Of a stretch of DNA of 64,000 bases, positions 49,531 through 61,788 are shown piece after piece (within the stretch, counting starts at the first letter, position 1; each line of letters starts with the position of its first letter). Under the pieces are notes generated by a model. It worked only from the letters and a program-made list of their open reading frames with translations. It did no database searches and had not been told where the DNA came from. Origin of the DNA: Dipetalonema caudispina. Lineage: Eukaryota; Nematoda; Chromadorea; Rhabditida; Onchocercidae. The stretch spans positions 124,001 through 188,000 of the forward strand of contig JABVXV010000072.1 in NCBI GenBank assembly GCA_013365325.1, given 5' to 3'. A program made the position numbers and the translations under genes.

Positions 49531-50145
49531 ATTGAATAAATAATTGTTACCAATAAACATATGATAAATGTACAATTACATGTATGTCAAATGTTCAATT
49601 TAATTTTTAGTATTTCATTTCTTTCCTTATTTCAACTAATTTTGTTATTTTGTTATCACGCAGTTATGTCGTACTATTTTTGACAAAATAGAGTGATTCA
49701 GTAATCCTTATGAAAATTAATCATTTCTTTTCTTCGGTAATTAATTAATTTCTATTCATTTTATTTTTTTTTTTTTTTTTTTAAGTAAATTTTTTGCTCA
49801 TCGGAAAGGTTTTTTGTTTTATCATTTGAAGCTGACGTACGTGTAATGTTTGTTCACTGTTTCCTAAAATCATGCAATTTTTACATATATAAACCGTGAA
49901 ATAATTGCAGAGATTTTACGCATATGACGTTAGACAGGTATTTATTTATACGAGCCCAATCGTCTTTTAAGTATTGACAAAACGAACATTTTTGTTGAAT
50001 GTATTTATACTGTTATTTAAGACACCAAAAAAAAAAAAATTTTGAAATGATCAAAACAAATATGAAATTTCCCATTTGTTATCATTACGTGAAAAAGTAT
50101 TATTATAAGCGCTGATGTCAAAATATGCGTCGATTTGACGAAGTT

Positions 50146-50215
50146 TCATATATTCTTTATTAATTTCGTACACAAATTTCATATATTTCTTATTAATTTC
50201 ATAAATTTTCATAAA
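50146..50215. repeat. Inverted copies of the 49.2 kb repeat
   Basis: TTTCATATATTCTTTATTAATTTC and a second near copy are the reverse complement of the 49185-49530 unit, so the two blocks could fold on each other across about 0.6 kb. Confidence 0.55.
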
Positions 50216-51615
50216 TTAATAATGACTGCAATCATTACACGTGAAGTATCATGTATGTTGCAATTTGAATTCTAAAAATATTACAAATTTTGAGTATTCA
50301 TTATAAAAAAGACATCATAGTTATATCATTTATCAATAATATTGCAAAAATTTCCATATAATCTTTTTTTTTTTTGTTGTTGTTGTTGTACTGAAAGACT
50401 TCCCCATTCAATTATTCGAAAAATTTCTTATGATATCTTTCAGTAATTCACTATCAATGCTAACTGTATTAGCAACTTTGTAAATTAAATTGTATGAAAT
50501 CATTTCATAATTGCTGATGCAGTGAATTCATTAAACAACAAAATCAGTAATTTGATCACTTATTACTCATGTCAAAAGAGGATTGAAATAGTACGTACTA
50601 TTTAATTAGTATTTCCTTTTTTTTTTTACGCGACTTTGACTAATAGTTCATTTAAATAGACTGATTAAGCTATAAGTTACCATTCATATAAGCTCATTTT
50701 AAAATTTCATAGAATAGGGAATGAATCCTAAATTATTATGAAAGATTCATTTGACATCAGTTTCTCTCGTATTTTATTAGGGTAACTTTTTAATTAACTA
50801 ATAAGTAAAAGTTAATTGGCTCTTGCAACAGTCGTATGCAAAAAGAAAAAAAGTAGAGAGTGAGTATATCTCATTTAAAAATTTTCATAATTCATAAGAG
50901 CACTAAAAAAAAAAGATAATTCTTCGAAAATTTTGAAGAAAAAAAGTAATGTAACAATAATTTTAATAAAATAGAACACTTTAAAGACATATTCTTTTTT
51001 TATTTATTTAAGAAAAAAAGTCCACGTCACGTATCACGTCTATCTTTCGTATTATTTAGTTTAATAATGCAAAATCAATTTCTATACAACTGATATGTTT
51101 CATTTATTTTGTACATTATCTTTTTTTAACGTCAAATCATTAATATCAAGTCGAAATGAATATTTTTATTTTTATTATTTCACATATATTTTAGCATTAA
51201 TAATACTGTTAAATTCATATTAATCAAAATAATAAGGCTTATTTTACATATATTTTAGCATCATTAATCACGCACTTCACGTACTTTGTTAATTAATGCT
51301 TTTTATGTCATTTCTTTTTCTTCTTTTTAATTATTATCATTAGTAATATTACTGTTAATAAAGATAATGATCAATACCATTATCACTTAAAACATGCATC
51401 AAAATTTACTTATATAGTTATGTAATAATGAATATAATAATGGCAATAATGGAAAGCATATATCATTTATTAATTTAGGTTAATTGCTGCTTCTTACCTG
51501 TTCTTTTTTCATCGGTTCTTCAATTTATTAACTTAATTTAGCATTAATAAAATATTTTATGAAGTACGAATTCGTAATCCGTCTCATTTCCCAGTATTAC
51601 TTTGCCTTGCTGAAT
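50216..51615. other. Gene-poor region
   Basis: AT-rich, no supported feature. Confidence 0.5.
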
Positions 51616-51758
51616 TAATAACAATAATAATAATAATAAATAATAATAACAAGAATAAGAATAAGAATAATAATAAGAATAAGAATAAGAATAAGAATAA
51701 GAATAAGAATAAGAATAAGAATAAGAGTAATAATAATAATAGTAATAATAATAATAAT

Positions 51759-51835
<77 letters not shown>

Positions 51836-51837
51836 TA

Positions 51838-51930
<93 letters not shown>

Positions 51931-51972
51931 GTAATAGTGATAATAATAATAATAATAATAAAGTAATAAACA
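51616..51972. repeat. Composite (AATAAG)n / (AAT)n microsatellite
   Basis: A block of AATAAG hexanucleotides (about 51651-51726) is followed by about 230 bp of AAT repeat with occasional GAT/AGT variants. Confidence 0.95.
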
Positions 51973-51975
51973 ATT

Positions 51976-51991
51976 ATGATGATGATGATGG

Positions 51992-52023
<32 letters not shown>

Positions 52024-52054
52024 TTGATGATGATGATGATGATGTTGATGATGA
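51976..52054. repeat. (ATG)n microsatellite
   Basis: About 26 ATG units with a few GTG/TTG variants, directly abutting the AAT array. The Met homopolymer ORF is a repeat translation. Confidence 0.95.
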
Positions 52055-52911
52055 TTCTCGTTAAAAAGGAATCAGTTAAAGTTGTTGTTTACAAACTGGT
52101 CTTAATTTTACTGACGCTAATGGTTTCCATCATGTCTTCGTTATTAAATACACTTTTTAACTTTTTAATGTGATTATTTGCCTTTATTTAACTATCAAAA
52201 AAAAAAAAAAGTACATATGTTATCATATTAATGGTTATGCTCAAATTTGTGATTCCCTAATACGAATTCCTATAATAAGAATTGAAATATTTATTTTAAT
52301 AACAAATATTTCGTAGAAAATAATATAAAATATAGTATTTAATATAGGCCAAAAAAATATTATTCAATTTTTGCAAATGTAATCAAAGATATTAGTTTGT
52401 ATACATTACAAACATTTATGCTGCTTTTTCTTTTTTTTTTTTTCCTCATTTTATTCTATCTGTTTCGAGATATTTCGGGATATGTTTTCATTTTCCGGAT
52501 GATTATTTTTATTATTTCAACATTATGAATTGTATTTTTCGCTATACTACGGAATAATTCAAATTATTACCCCTTTTGTTTGCGTGATTTTCATTTCATA
52601 TTTCGGTTAAAAAAAAAAAAAAAAAGACTTTTTTTCGAGCAAATTGATTATTATACACTTAGTGTAACTATTTCACGCAAATTATTTTACACATTATTCG
52701 AGAATTGCTTGGGTTTATGAAATTTTACAGTATTGAAAATTTTTTCCATTAATGTTAATCCGCGTGCCAGAGATGCTTTAAATGCATTTGTTAAATTTAC
52801 ATCATTTTGAATTTATATTTAGCGAAATATCATGCCAATTTACACTAACATTGCTGTATACAACGAAAGATTACTTTATTATAATGCTTGTTCACCCATA
52901 ATTTTTTTTTT
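52055..52911. other. Gene-poor region
   Basis: AT-rich, no supported feature. Confidence 0.5.
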
Positions 52912-53330
52912 TGAGCGAAACAGGATTTAAAAAACGAAATTAAATTTGCAAATAAACTTGTTACAAAGACGATAAAGTTGCACCCTTTTTAACAATCACT
53001 TTCTTTTTCGAGGGAAATTTAATTTAAAAAATAAAACTAAATTGAAAAAAAAACTTGTTGTAAAATCGAACTATAGTGAATCTTTTTTGCACACCTTTTA
53101 ACTTATTATTTTTTTTCAGAGAAAATCAGTTTGAAAAAAAAAAAACTGAATTTGAAAAAATGTTGTCGTAAAGTTAAACTAAAGTGCATTTTGTTGCATA
53201 GTTTTTCAATTTGCCATTTTTTGCAAAGAAATTGAATTTAAAAAACGAAATTCAATTTAAAAATAAACTCGTAGAGTGGAATTAAAATGAATTTTGCTGC
53301 ATATTTTTTAAGTTATCTTTTAAATCAGAT
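52912..53330. repeat. Degenerate minisatellite, about 100-110 bp period, 4 copies
   Basis: Units beginning near 52912, 53010, 53119 and 53225 share the order: (A)GAAATT.AATTTAAAAAA, AAATTGAATTTGAAAAAA, ACTTGTTGTAAA.T, then TTTTGCACA.TTTTTTAA. Strongly diverged, hence old. Confidence 0.65.
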
Positions 53331-54395
53331 AAGTTGGCAAATTCCATTTCCCATTATATAATGTTTTTGTAATTCACCGGGATTTGTTTATTTATTCGTA
53401 TTTGTAAATGTTTTCAGCAAATGTGAGTTGAAAAATGAAATAATTAATTATCTATTTCAAAGATAAAATAATTAATTTTGAGGAATAATATCAAAATAGA
53501 CGTTTCTCTTATTTCAGTATGACAGTGGTGTAAGAATTTTTTTTTTTTTTACATCAAAAATGGGCGTAAATCATATTGCATAAAAGTAGCAATAATTAAG
53601 TAATGTCGAATGTTATGCTTAATTAATTAATGACTGAAATAGGAAAAAAAGTCCAAGCTGACTTAAATTAAGCTTACGTGAACACATAAAACTACTAATT
53701 TTATCCTTCAATAAGAATCATATATCTAAAATTATAAAATAAATTAATTGTTATCCAAACGGATATATCCGCAAATGTAGTTCCTATGCGAGTAGAGATT
53801 AGTTAGGCATATAAACGAAGAATAGAAATTTTAATTTTTTTTTTTTTCGAAATTAACTACATTTTAATTAACTAATAGCAACATTGTAGTATTTATTCAA
53901 AAAAAAAAAAAAAAAAAAAAAACGTATTTAATATGTTGGAAAATGAAAGGAGAAAGAAAAAAACATACTTAAGGATGGAATAATAAGTTTATGTGCCACA
54001 CAAACTTAATAAAATTAGCATAGATTTTTTCCTATTGTTTGTATTTAAACGGAAAAGTAATTTTATTCATATCAAATTAGCACACTTTCAATCTTTTAAG
54101 CTAATTTGCATTGATTGAACTAAAATCCGAAAAATAGTTGGCCTAAATATCATTTTTCTCCCGGGAAATTCCTTTTCTAACTATAATCTTTCTCAAAAAG
54201 ATTAGTCTAAACATAATTTGTGTTTATTGAGTGTTTAGTTTTTACAAATAGTACCAAATATGTTTGTTGTATTTGAATAATTTGCTCATTCTGGTTGATT
54301 GATAATAAATGTCCCTTTCGATTAAGCAAATTTTATTTCGTGCTTGAATAATTTAGTGAAAATATTGCTAACTCATCAGCTCAACTCAAAACGAG
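53331..54395. other. Gene-poor region
   Basis: AT-rich with long A runs; no supported feature. Confidence 0.5.
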
Positions 54396-54417
54396 ACCGG
54401 ATTAAGGATAATCCGGT
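54396..54417. other. Perfect 9-bp hairpin with 4-nt loop
   Basis: ACCGGATTA (54396-54404) and TAATCCGGT (54409-54417) are exact reverse complements around AGGA. In DNA this AT-rich the GC-containing perfect stem stands out, but 22 bp alone gives no function. Confidence 0.5.
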
Positions 54418-56132
54418 TATATTAACTCAATTTTTTACACCTTTTAAAGATTAAATACGATATTTTTGGAAAAGGAGGTAAACAAAAATCAAATTATTTG
54501 GGTTGGGTATTTATTTTTAACATGACGTTTTTTCTTTTTCTTTTTTTTTTTTTTTTTTTTTTTTGCATCATAAAAATTGAAAAACATGAAAATCGGAGAG
54601 GAGACGAGAAACAAGAAATAACAAAATGTATTGAAAGGGATAGAAAAAAAAAATGTTTGACTAAATTGATGTAAAGAATTTCTGCCATAAAATTGAATAA
54701 CAACAAAACTAGTGTAACATAATTTTGAATTTAAATCCGTGGTATTAAAATTTTTCAATTTTAAACAATTACCGCTCTAAATCATTATATCATTCTTCAA
54801 AATAAAAATGGCTAAAATATGAATTTCAATCTATGATATTGAAATTATTCAATTTCAAACAACTACCATTCTAATTCATTATATCTTATTTCAATTCACA
54901 TTCAAAGTATCGAGTAACAATTTCATGGAGGAAATGAATGAAAAAAAAAATAATGAAAGAAAAAGAATTTAATGGAAGTTTCCATGCTAAGATACATTTT
55001 ATATTTTTCATAGCTTATCACGAAATAATATTCAATTATTTCATTGAAAAATTTTAAACATCCTCAAAAATACGTTTTTGAAGGGAGCATTATGTATTGG
55101 AGAAAATATTATTTATGATAAGCAATAAATGAAAATTAGAATTTGTGCATTAATTGGAATAATTATTATGCGCATATATTTTATAGGCAAAAATTTGCTT
55201 TTTTTTTCCTTTCTTTTTTTCAAAAAAAAACACTCACAAGAATGAAAGTTTTTAATATTTTAACAAACTTTTCAATTTTTTTTTTTATTTTTTTGTCATC
55301 TCTTTTTAAAACAAAAATATCGATAACAAAGGAAGTTTTCAATCTTTCGCTAAACTTTCCAATTTTTCCTGTCTTCTCTTTTCGAAACAAAGATATCCAT
55401 AACAAAGAAAGTTTTTAATATTTTAACTTTTCAATTTTTCAAATCTTGAAAATAACAAAGTGTAAGGAAAAAAAAGTTTTGCTTTCATTGCTTCTTCTAA
55501 TTTCTCTTTTCTTAATGCATTTCACTCGCATTTTTCATTTTTTCCTTTTTTTTTTTATTTTTTTAATAAAATTGTCAAAAGAAAGAGAGAAATTATTGCA
55601 TAAGAATGAAAGTAACAATTAATAATGCTAAGCAGTCATCCAAACAAATCATTTCACTCATTTTCATCTACTTCAAAAATAATGAATGATAAAAACAAAT
55701 GCTAATGAATATAATTATGATTATAATAATGATATAAATTGATAGATGATAACGATAATGGCTATCATGATGACGAGATAACAATGGATGATTATGATTG
55801 TAGTAACGACGGATGATCATTATGATGATAGAAATAGGTAGGATAATATCAGTGATTATGATGACGATGGATATGACAATGATAATTATAACGATGCGAA
55901 ACTAGTAGCTGATAATGTTAATGATGGTGATTATGATGACGATATTGGTGATAATGATAATGATAGTGATTATGACAATGATAGCTGATGATAATTATCT
56001 GTAGTAGCTTTTTTATCTTTAACTGTTTTTCTCCTTTTCCTAAATTACTACTAAACTAACTATTACGGTTGATATGATTAAGCTGATAGAAAATGTCACA
56101 AAAGTAAAAAGACATCTCTCACTCTCTCCTTC
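54418..56132. other. Gene-poor region with degenerate GAT repeat
   Basis: From about 55690 to 56000 the DNA is a degenerate GAT/ATG-rich array (GATAATGAT..). ORFs at 54489-54758 and 55143-55418 are Phe/Lys-rich low-complexity. No gene supported. Confidence 0.5.
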
Positions 56133-56160
56133 TTTCTCTCTCTCTCTCTCTCTCTCTCTT
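56133..56160. repeat. (CT)n repeat
   Basis: About 14 CT units. Confidence 0.9.
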
Positions 56161-56362
56161 TGCTTCCATTTAAAATTAAAAGGAATAAGAGAGGATGAAA
56201 GGGAGGAGGACAAGAAAGGATGAGGAGAGTGAGGAGATATTGGCAAATGGAAATCATCAACATGAACCCCTCACCGATAGATGACGACGAATAGAGAGGA
56301 GTGGGTCCGTACCAAACATAAACTGCGATCGATTTGAAAATGTTGATTCGATGCTAGTTTGC

Positions 56363-56371
56363 TATTACTAT

Positions 56372-56434
<63 letters not shown>

Positions 56435-56535
56435 AACATTACTGCTATTATTACTACTAGTATACTATTACTACAACAACAACAACAACAACAACAACTA
56501 CTACTACTACTACTACTACTATTACTACTACTAAT
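56363..56535. repeat. (CTA)n and (CAA)n compound microsatellite
   Basis: About 24 CTA units, a short interruption, then about 8 CAA units and further CTA units. Confidence 0.95.
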
Positions 56536-56616
56536 AATATTATTACTACTACTTTAACTAAATTGCTATTATTAAGCTACTCTTTTAAGATTGATTGATG
56601 AAAAAGAAAAAAAAAA

Positions 56617-56641
56617 AGGGAGAGAGAGAGAGAGAGAGAGA
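56617..56641. repeat. (GA)n repeat
   Basis: About 12 GA units following an A run. Confidence 0.9.
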
Positions 56642-58160
56642 TATACTACTTCAAGCATTAGCATTTTTCCATATTTCCACTCATTTCATTTAGTCGATCA
56701 TCAATGCTTTCTTCCTTCATTGTAACATTCATCTTATTATTTATTATCTATCTCTTCTATTCTATTCTATTCATATTCTAATTCTACTTTTTATTCTATT
56801 TGTATTTCAAATTCTACGTGAAATTTTTATTATATTTTTTTGTTAAAAAAATTTTCATTATTAAAATTTACGTTAAATATAAAGTATCATTAAATTTTTT
56901 TTTTTTTTTTTTTTTGACGCAAAAAGTCTCCTTTATCTTCCATTTTTCTTTTTGCATATGCTTCTAATTATGATTAAATTTTGTCTACTTTTATTTATTT
57001 ATTCATTATTTATTTATCCTTCTTTTTTTTTTTTCCTCTTTTTTCAATCAACTTTTTTTTTTTTTTTTAGATCTTGATTGGAAATGAATACCTTTTACTT
57101 TAAAATTTTACTTATTTAGATGTAAAATTTCAACATACTTGTTTATCCTTCAAATTATACATCACTTTTTGTTAAATTATATTCATACGGATATTAATTA
57201 AGTAAAAATTTTTTTTGCACTATATTTATGGAAAAATTTTTAGGTTTAAGCTTTGTATGTTGACATATTTTCTGTATAAAACGAACAGGTGTTATATTCA
57301 GAAATTCACGTGAATTGAAATATAATCGTTTAAAATTTATTCCTTTTGAAAACATATTCTCCTCCCCCCCACTTTCTTCTCATTTGTTGAAAATTTCAAG
57401 TTTAACTGTCACTTCTATTTTATTTTAATAATATTGCAATATTGCAAACCATATTATTAAAAGGATGGAAATTTTTTTATTCTATCCATAATAACGGGTA
57501 AAGTTTATTCATCTTTACTCATAACAACAACAATAGCAAGAAAATGATCAGGAAAGGTAGTAAGTACTATTTAGACGAGTTGATTGTAAAATTAATTACT
57601 AATTGCCGAAGTGATATTAATCACAGCAATCGCAATATTAGTTATACTAGAATTAAAATCAGTATTAAAATAATTCAAAAAGAAATAGGAATAATATAGT
57701 TGAGACAAACATTATGATTGCTAATCGATAAGCTAAAAATATAAATTGGGAAATTATAATTTGTATATCGGATATAATTTGATTAAATCTGATATAGTAT
57801 GGCAAAAGTGAGAAAATTTATTTCCATTAAGATATGATTATGAAAATTTTGAAAATTTATTCAAAAATTTCATAATTTTTGTTTTATTTCAACTTTAAAC
57901 GCTTTGTTTTTTTTTTTTTTTCTTTTTTTTTTTTGCTATTTTGAGAATTGAAAAAAGAAAATTTTTTTTTTCTTTTTGAAATATAGCAAAAAATTTGTTT
58001 AAAAATATAACTAAAATTGAATTTCTCCCTTTTTTTTTTTACTTCTTTTTTTTATTTTTTTAAATGAAGAACGAAATGGTTTAGAAGAAAAAAAAAAAAA
58101 CTTTTATTGGCTGTAACTTTTACAGTTAAAAGTTTTCGGAGATGTAATTGTCGTTAGAAG
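56642..58160. other. Gene-poor region
   Basis: Poly-T/poly-A-rich; no supported feature. Confidence 0.5.
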
Positions 58161-58222
58161 AATGATGTATGCATGTGTCTGTGTATGTATGTATGTATGT
58201 GTGTGTGTATGTGTATGTGTGG
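58161..58222. repeat. (GT)/(GTAT) repeat
   Basis: Mixed TGTATG/TGTG repeat of about 60 bp. Confidence 0.9.
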
Positions 58223-58369
58223 TAGGAAGTAGTAAAAATTGTCTGTGGCCTTCAAAATTGTTCCATTAATAGCACCGTTATATATTATTTTTTACTAGAA
58301 CTAAGAAGGAAAAGGAAAATTTGGGTATAATAATTTGAATTACATCTCACAACATTATTTGGGTATTTC

Positions 58370-58690
58370 CTTTTCTTTAGAAAAATAAAATTTAAGTTTA
58401 ATTCATGTTAAAAATTATTTATGTTATTATTTTATTTAAAAGTGAAATTAAATTCCGGTTAAAAATCATTTTTATTGTTCCACTTAAAAATAAAATTTGG
58501 ATTTAATTTGTTAAAAAATTATGATTATCATTATTGTTTCATTTAAAAGTAAAATCGAAGTATAATTTCAATTAAAAATGTTGCCGTTATTTTGTTTAAA
58601 AAAAAAGAAGTAAAACTAAATTCCGATTAAAAAGAAAATTAAATTTTAATTTCGGTTAAAAAGTCATTGCTATTATTTGATGTTTTACCT
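58370..58690. repeat. Degenerate minisatellite, about 60-65 bp period
   Basis: About five diverged copies of a unit containing TTTAAAAGTGAAATTAAATT, TCCGGTTAAAAATCA and TTATTGTT. Compositionally similar to the 52.9 kb array. Confidence 0.6.
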
Positions 58691-58944
58691 TGTAAAAAAA
58701 AAAGAAAGGAAAGAATGTCTCACATATTCAAAACGCAGATTTAATTACAGTTATTAACCAAAGTCTAAACTAAACTTATTATTGTATTAAGCTTATTTCA
58801 AATTATCACCCTTAAACTCACTTAACATTATCATATTAAACCTATTAGGGAATTATTATTTTTAGTGTATAATTGTGTAAATTGATCCGGGAAATTATTT
58901 TTTATCATGAATTTCGATTGGAAAATACCACGAAAATAGTGTAG

Positions 58945-59120
58945 TTGCCCGCGATTTCCTGGTGAAAAAAATATTATTGGTGTAAATCCCAAAAGAAGGA
59001 ATCTACTACAATAATTTTCGCGGCTTGAATTAACTTTGTAAATTTATGCTCCAAAATTATACGGCCCGAAAAGCGAGCCGTATTTTGCTGGCGCGGAATG
59101 ATGGCCCGTAGTTTTGGGGG
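58945..59120. repeat. GC-rich island with inverted repeats, possible dispersed element
   Basis: A patch rich in CG dinucleotides (CCCGCG, TTTTCGCGG, GGCGCGG) in AT-rich DNA. ATACGGC (59059-59065) pairs with GCCGTAT (59077-59083), and GGCCC occurs again at about 59103. The sharp compositional change suggests an inserted repeat or a regulatory island; no termini were identified. Confidence 0.4.
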
Positions 59121-59740
59121 GTTTTTTTTTTGGAACATTATTGTTGTTGTTTATTGTTTACTGCTTGTTGTTTGTTGTTTGTTTCTTATTGCTTACTGTT
59201 TGTTGTCTATTGTTACTTCCAATTTTTGGTTAAATTTTGGAAATTGAAAGGAGCAACAAAAACAGTAAATTTTCGTTGTTATCATAAGTGCATTTGTTGG
59301 TACTATCGGTGAGATCATTTCATTTCCTCTGAAATAATTAATTACTTTTAGTCAGCTAAAGTAACTTTGATTGATTGGTTAATTAGGACTACTTCTACAT
59401 TAAAAAAATATTTCACTTAATTTAAACAGAATAACTGGGAAAGTTAGCTCTAGCGAATGATAATATTTGCCACCGAGTTTGCTAAGACATAATTGTTGAA
59501 AAATGTTGCTGAATTATAGAGATTTGGAAGTAATTTATGCATTTTCATTCTTCTGGTATTCTTTCTTGCAATATATTCCATTCATTTTTTTCGGATTTAA
59601 TTTTAGGCATATCTTTTGTCCACTAATATTTGGATTTTTGTCATCGGTAAAACTTACTATTTCCCATTCATAGTGATTATTTAATTTGGAAATTAACTGG
59701 AAATTTGAAGTAAATTGCTAGTATGTCTTCCTGTTTCAGC

Positions 59741-59880
59741 GTGAGCGTGTTCCAATGGAAGGTTGATATCAGTTTGGTCCCAAAGACATGAAATTCGATA
59801 ATCACGTTGAACTATACTTTCGACAGAATTAGATGATTCTTATCACATCAATTAGGAAAGGTATGCTTTCAAAAATGAGC
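59741..59880 (+). other. Candidate exon region
   Basis: A TTTCAG acceptor at about 59735-59740 is followed by GC-richer DNA with open short reading frames, one containing FGPKDMKFDNHVELYFRQN before a stop at about 59830. No frame is clearly continuous from the acceptor, so this is a weak candidate. Confidence 0.15.
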
Positions 59881-60348
59881 AAAATGTTTAATATGGGAAA
59901 ATGTTGGAAGAATCTTATATGAAAGTTGAAAAGTATAGCTATATTTTTGGTATGCATGAGTTAATATAGTAGTGAAAGTTGTTATTTCGGAAGAAGAGAT
60001 GGGAAGTGAAGACTTATTTTTTGTTTTCCTTTTTTTGGAAAAATAAAATTAAAAATAATCATTTGACTGCTTCATTTCTTACTTTTCCTTCTGTTTTCTT
60101 TTCGTATCTGCCTTTTTTTTTTCCTTTCAAGCTTTATGTTCTTGTTAAATGAGACTTTTTGTTTGCTGGAAAATGGAAACAGAAATTTAATTTTGATGAT
60201 TGACGTATAATACCGTATTAGTTAATGGATTCCTCCATATAATTATTATCCTTATTATTAACACTTTTATTTCGGAATTTATTATCCTTTTCTTTAGAGA
60301 AAAGAGTTAAAAATTTTTACAATATGTTCGATTTTTATATTAATTTCA

Positions 60349-60425
60349 GGATGAATGATAATGAATACTGTCGAAAATGGTATGAGAAACAACTACTGGA
60401 ATATCAAATTTATCAGAAATACACT
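60349..60425 (+). other. Candidate exon fitting the phase of the 41992 exon
   Basis: An AATTTCAG acceptor (AG at 60347-60348) is followed by G ATG AAT..., coding MNDNEYCRKWYEKQLLEYQI then YQKYTT. The leading G completes the TG left at 42068 to give Trp. The composition is protein-like, with aromatic and charged residues. The donor (ACT|GTAGAT) is poor and no family is recognised. Confidence 0.3.
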
Positions 60426-61496
60426 ACTGTAGATATCTTATCCTGTTTTATCTTTTCATCGGACAAGGGAGGATACAATGTGATAAGAAAAGAAAATGCA
60501 GTGGTGAGGGAGAGGTGAGAGTTGGGAAGGCATGCCTATCTATTGGATTAATCAGATGAATATGTAGCTAAATGAATAAATCGTCATATCCGGCTAAGGC
60601 TTATCTATTGCATCAATTAGACAAATTGTGGCAAATGACTGATCGATCATGCCTTAGATAAAATTTAGTCTCTATTAGGGTAAGATCCAGCGTGTTTTAA
60701 CTTCAGTTGTCAGGTTATTTATCGCTTTATAGTACAGGTGCACTTACACAAAAGTTGCTATTCATACATCCTAAATCTTTCATTTTAATATCACATATAT
60801 GAATCGTTTAGCGTTTGCCTTATTTTATCGCAGTATCGTTTTTATATATATAATGTTTGTGAACTCTAGTCTAAAGTACATTCATTAATATGCTGTAAAA
60901 AAAATTACATACTATGGTTGTATGCTTAGTTATTTAACTATCATCTCAGATATGTTACGGTGTGGTGGTAGTGATGGTACGTCGAACGTATGGCATATTC
61001 CTTTGCCAAGTAATTCATGATATCTTACCCATTTACTTTCATAAGCACTTTGTTTCATTTTGGTGATCCTGATGTCAATATCGAGTTATTGTTTGTACTC
61101 ATTGCAATTGTTTTCTCTTTTTTCTCCTTGTATTTTTATGGAGAAAAAAGAGTGAGAAAGGATTAGAGAGATCGATTATGCTTTATTTCAAAGTTTCAGA
61201 TGATTGTGACCCATAAAGTTATATAAAGAACTAATATCTATGGATTTGGTTCAGGCGACTAACTTAATGAACCTGCTTCTGACGCTGGAGTAGATGAATG
61301 TGAGGGTTGACATACTTAAATGGTATTCCACTGTATCCGATACATTTGGCATATAGGAATACACCCAATTTTGCAGTATTGAATGTGCAAACATTGTTGA
61401 TATTATTCGTATGTAACGTCGTCGAATCGTCCTCTTTTCAAGCGTTATTTTAATTATATCTAGCAGCATTTCACTTTTTTTTTTTTTATTTTCAGG

Positions 61497-61740
61497 TTAA
61501 CATTGTTCGTGTGTGCATGTGTGTGTGCTTTTTTTGTGGAGGAAGCTGTTGGGGCGACGGTAATATCTCCGAACACACAACTTTATTCAAGAAAGCTGCT
61601 TCGCTTTTTCTAGAACACTGTAATAGCTTCTACTTTCGTCCATTCCTCTCTGTCTAATCCATAATCACGTCATCAACACTTAATCTACACTCTTTTGAAG
61701 TCCTAGTTCTTTCAGTCTATCGTCGTTATCGCAAAGTAAG
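61497..61740 (+). other. GC-richer island with a candidate exon
   Basis: A long T tract and TTTTCAG acceptor at about 61496 open a GC-richer patch. One frame (entered in phase 2) reads LTLFVCACVCAFFVEEAVGA then TVISPNTQLYSRKLL to a stop near 61611, resembling a signal peptide followed by a short mature part. A possible donor GGCGACG|GTAATA (about 61559) and a good donor CGCAAA|GTAAGT near 61734-61735 also occur. It could be 5' UTR/promoter DNA instead. Confidence 0.22.
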
Positions 61741-61756
61741 TTTCTTCTTTTCGTTA

Positions 61757-61788
<32 letters not shown>

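Noticed and set aside
51584..52173. Leu-rich and Met-rich ORFs
   Set aside because: Translations of AAT/AATAAG and ATG microsatellites.
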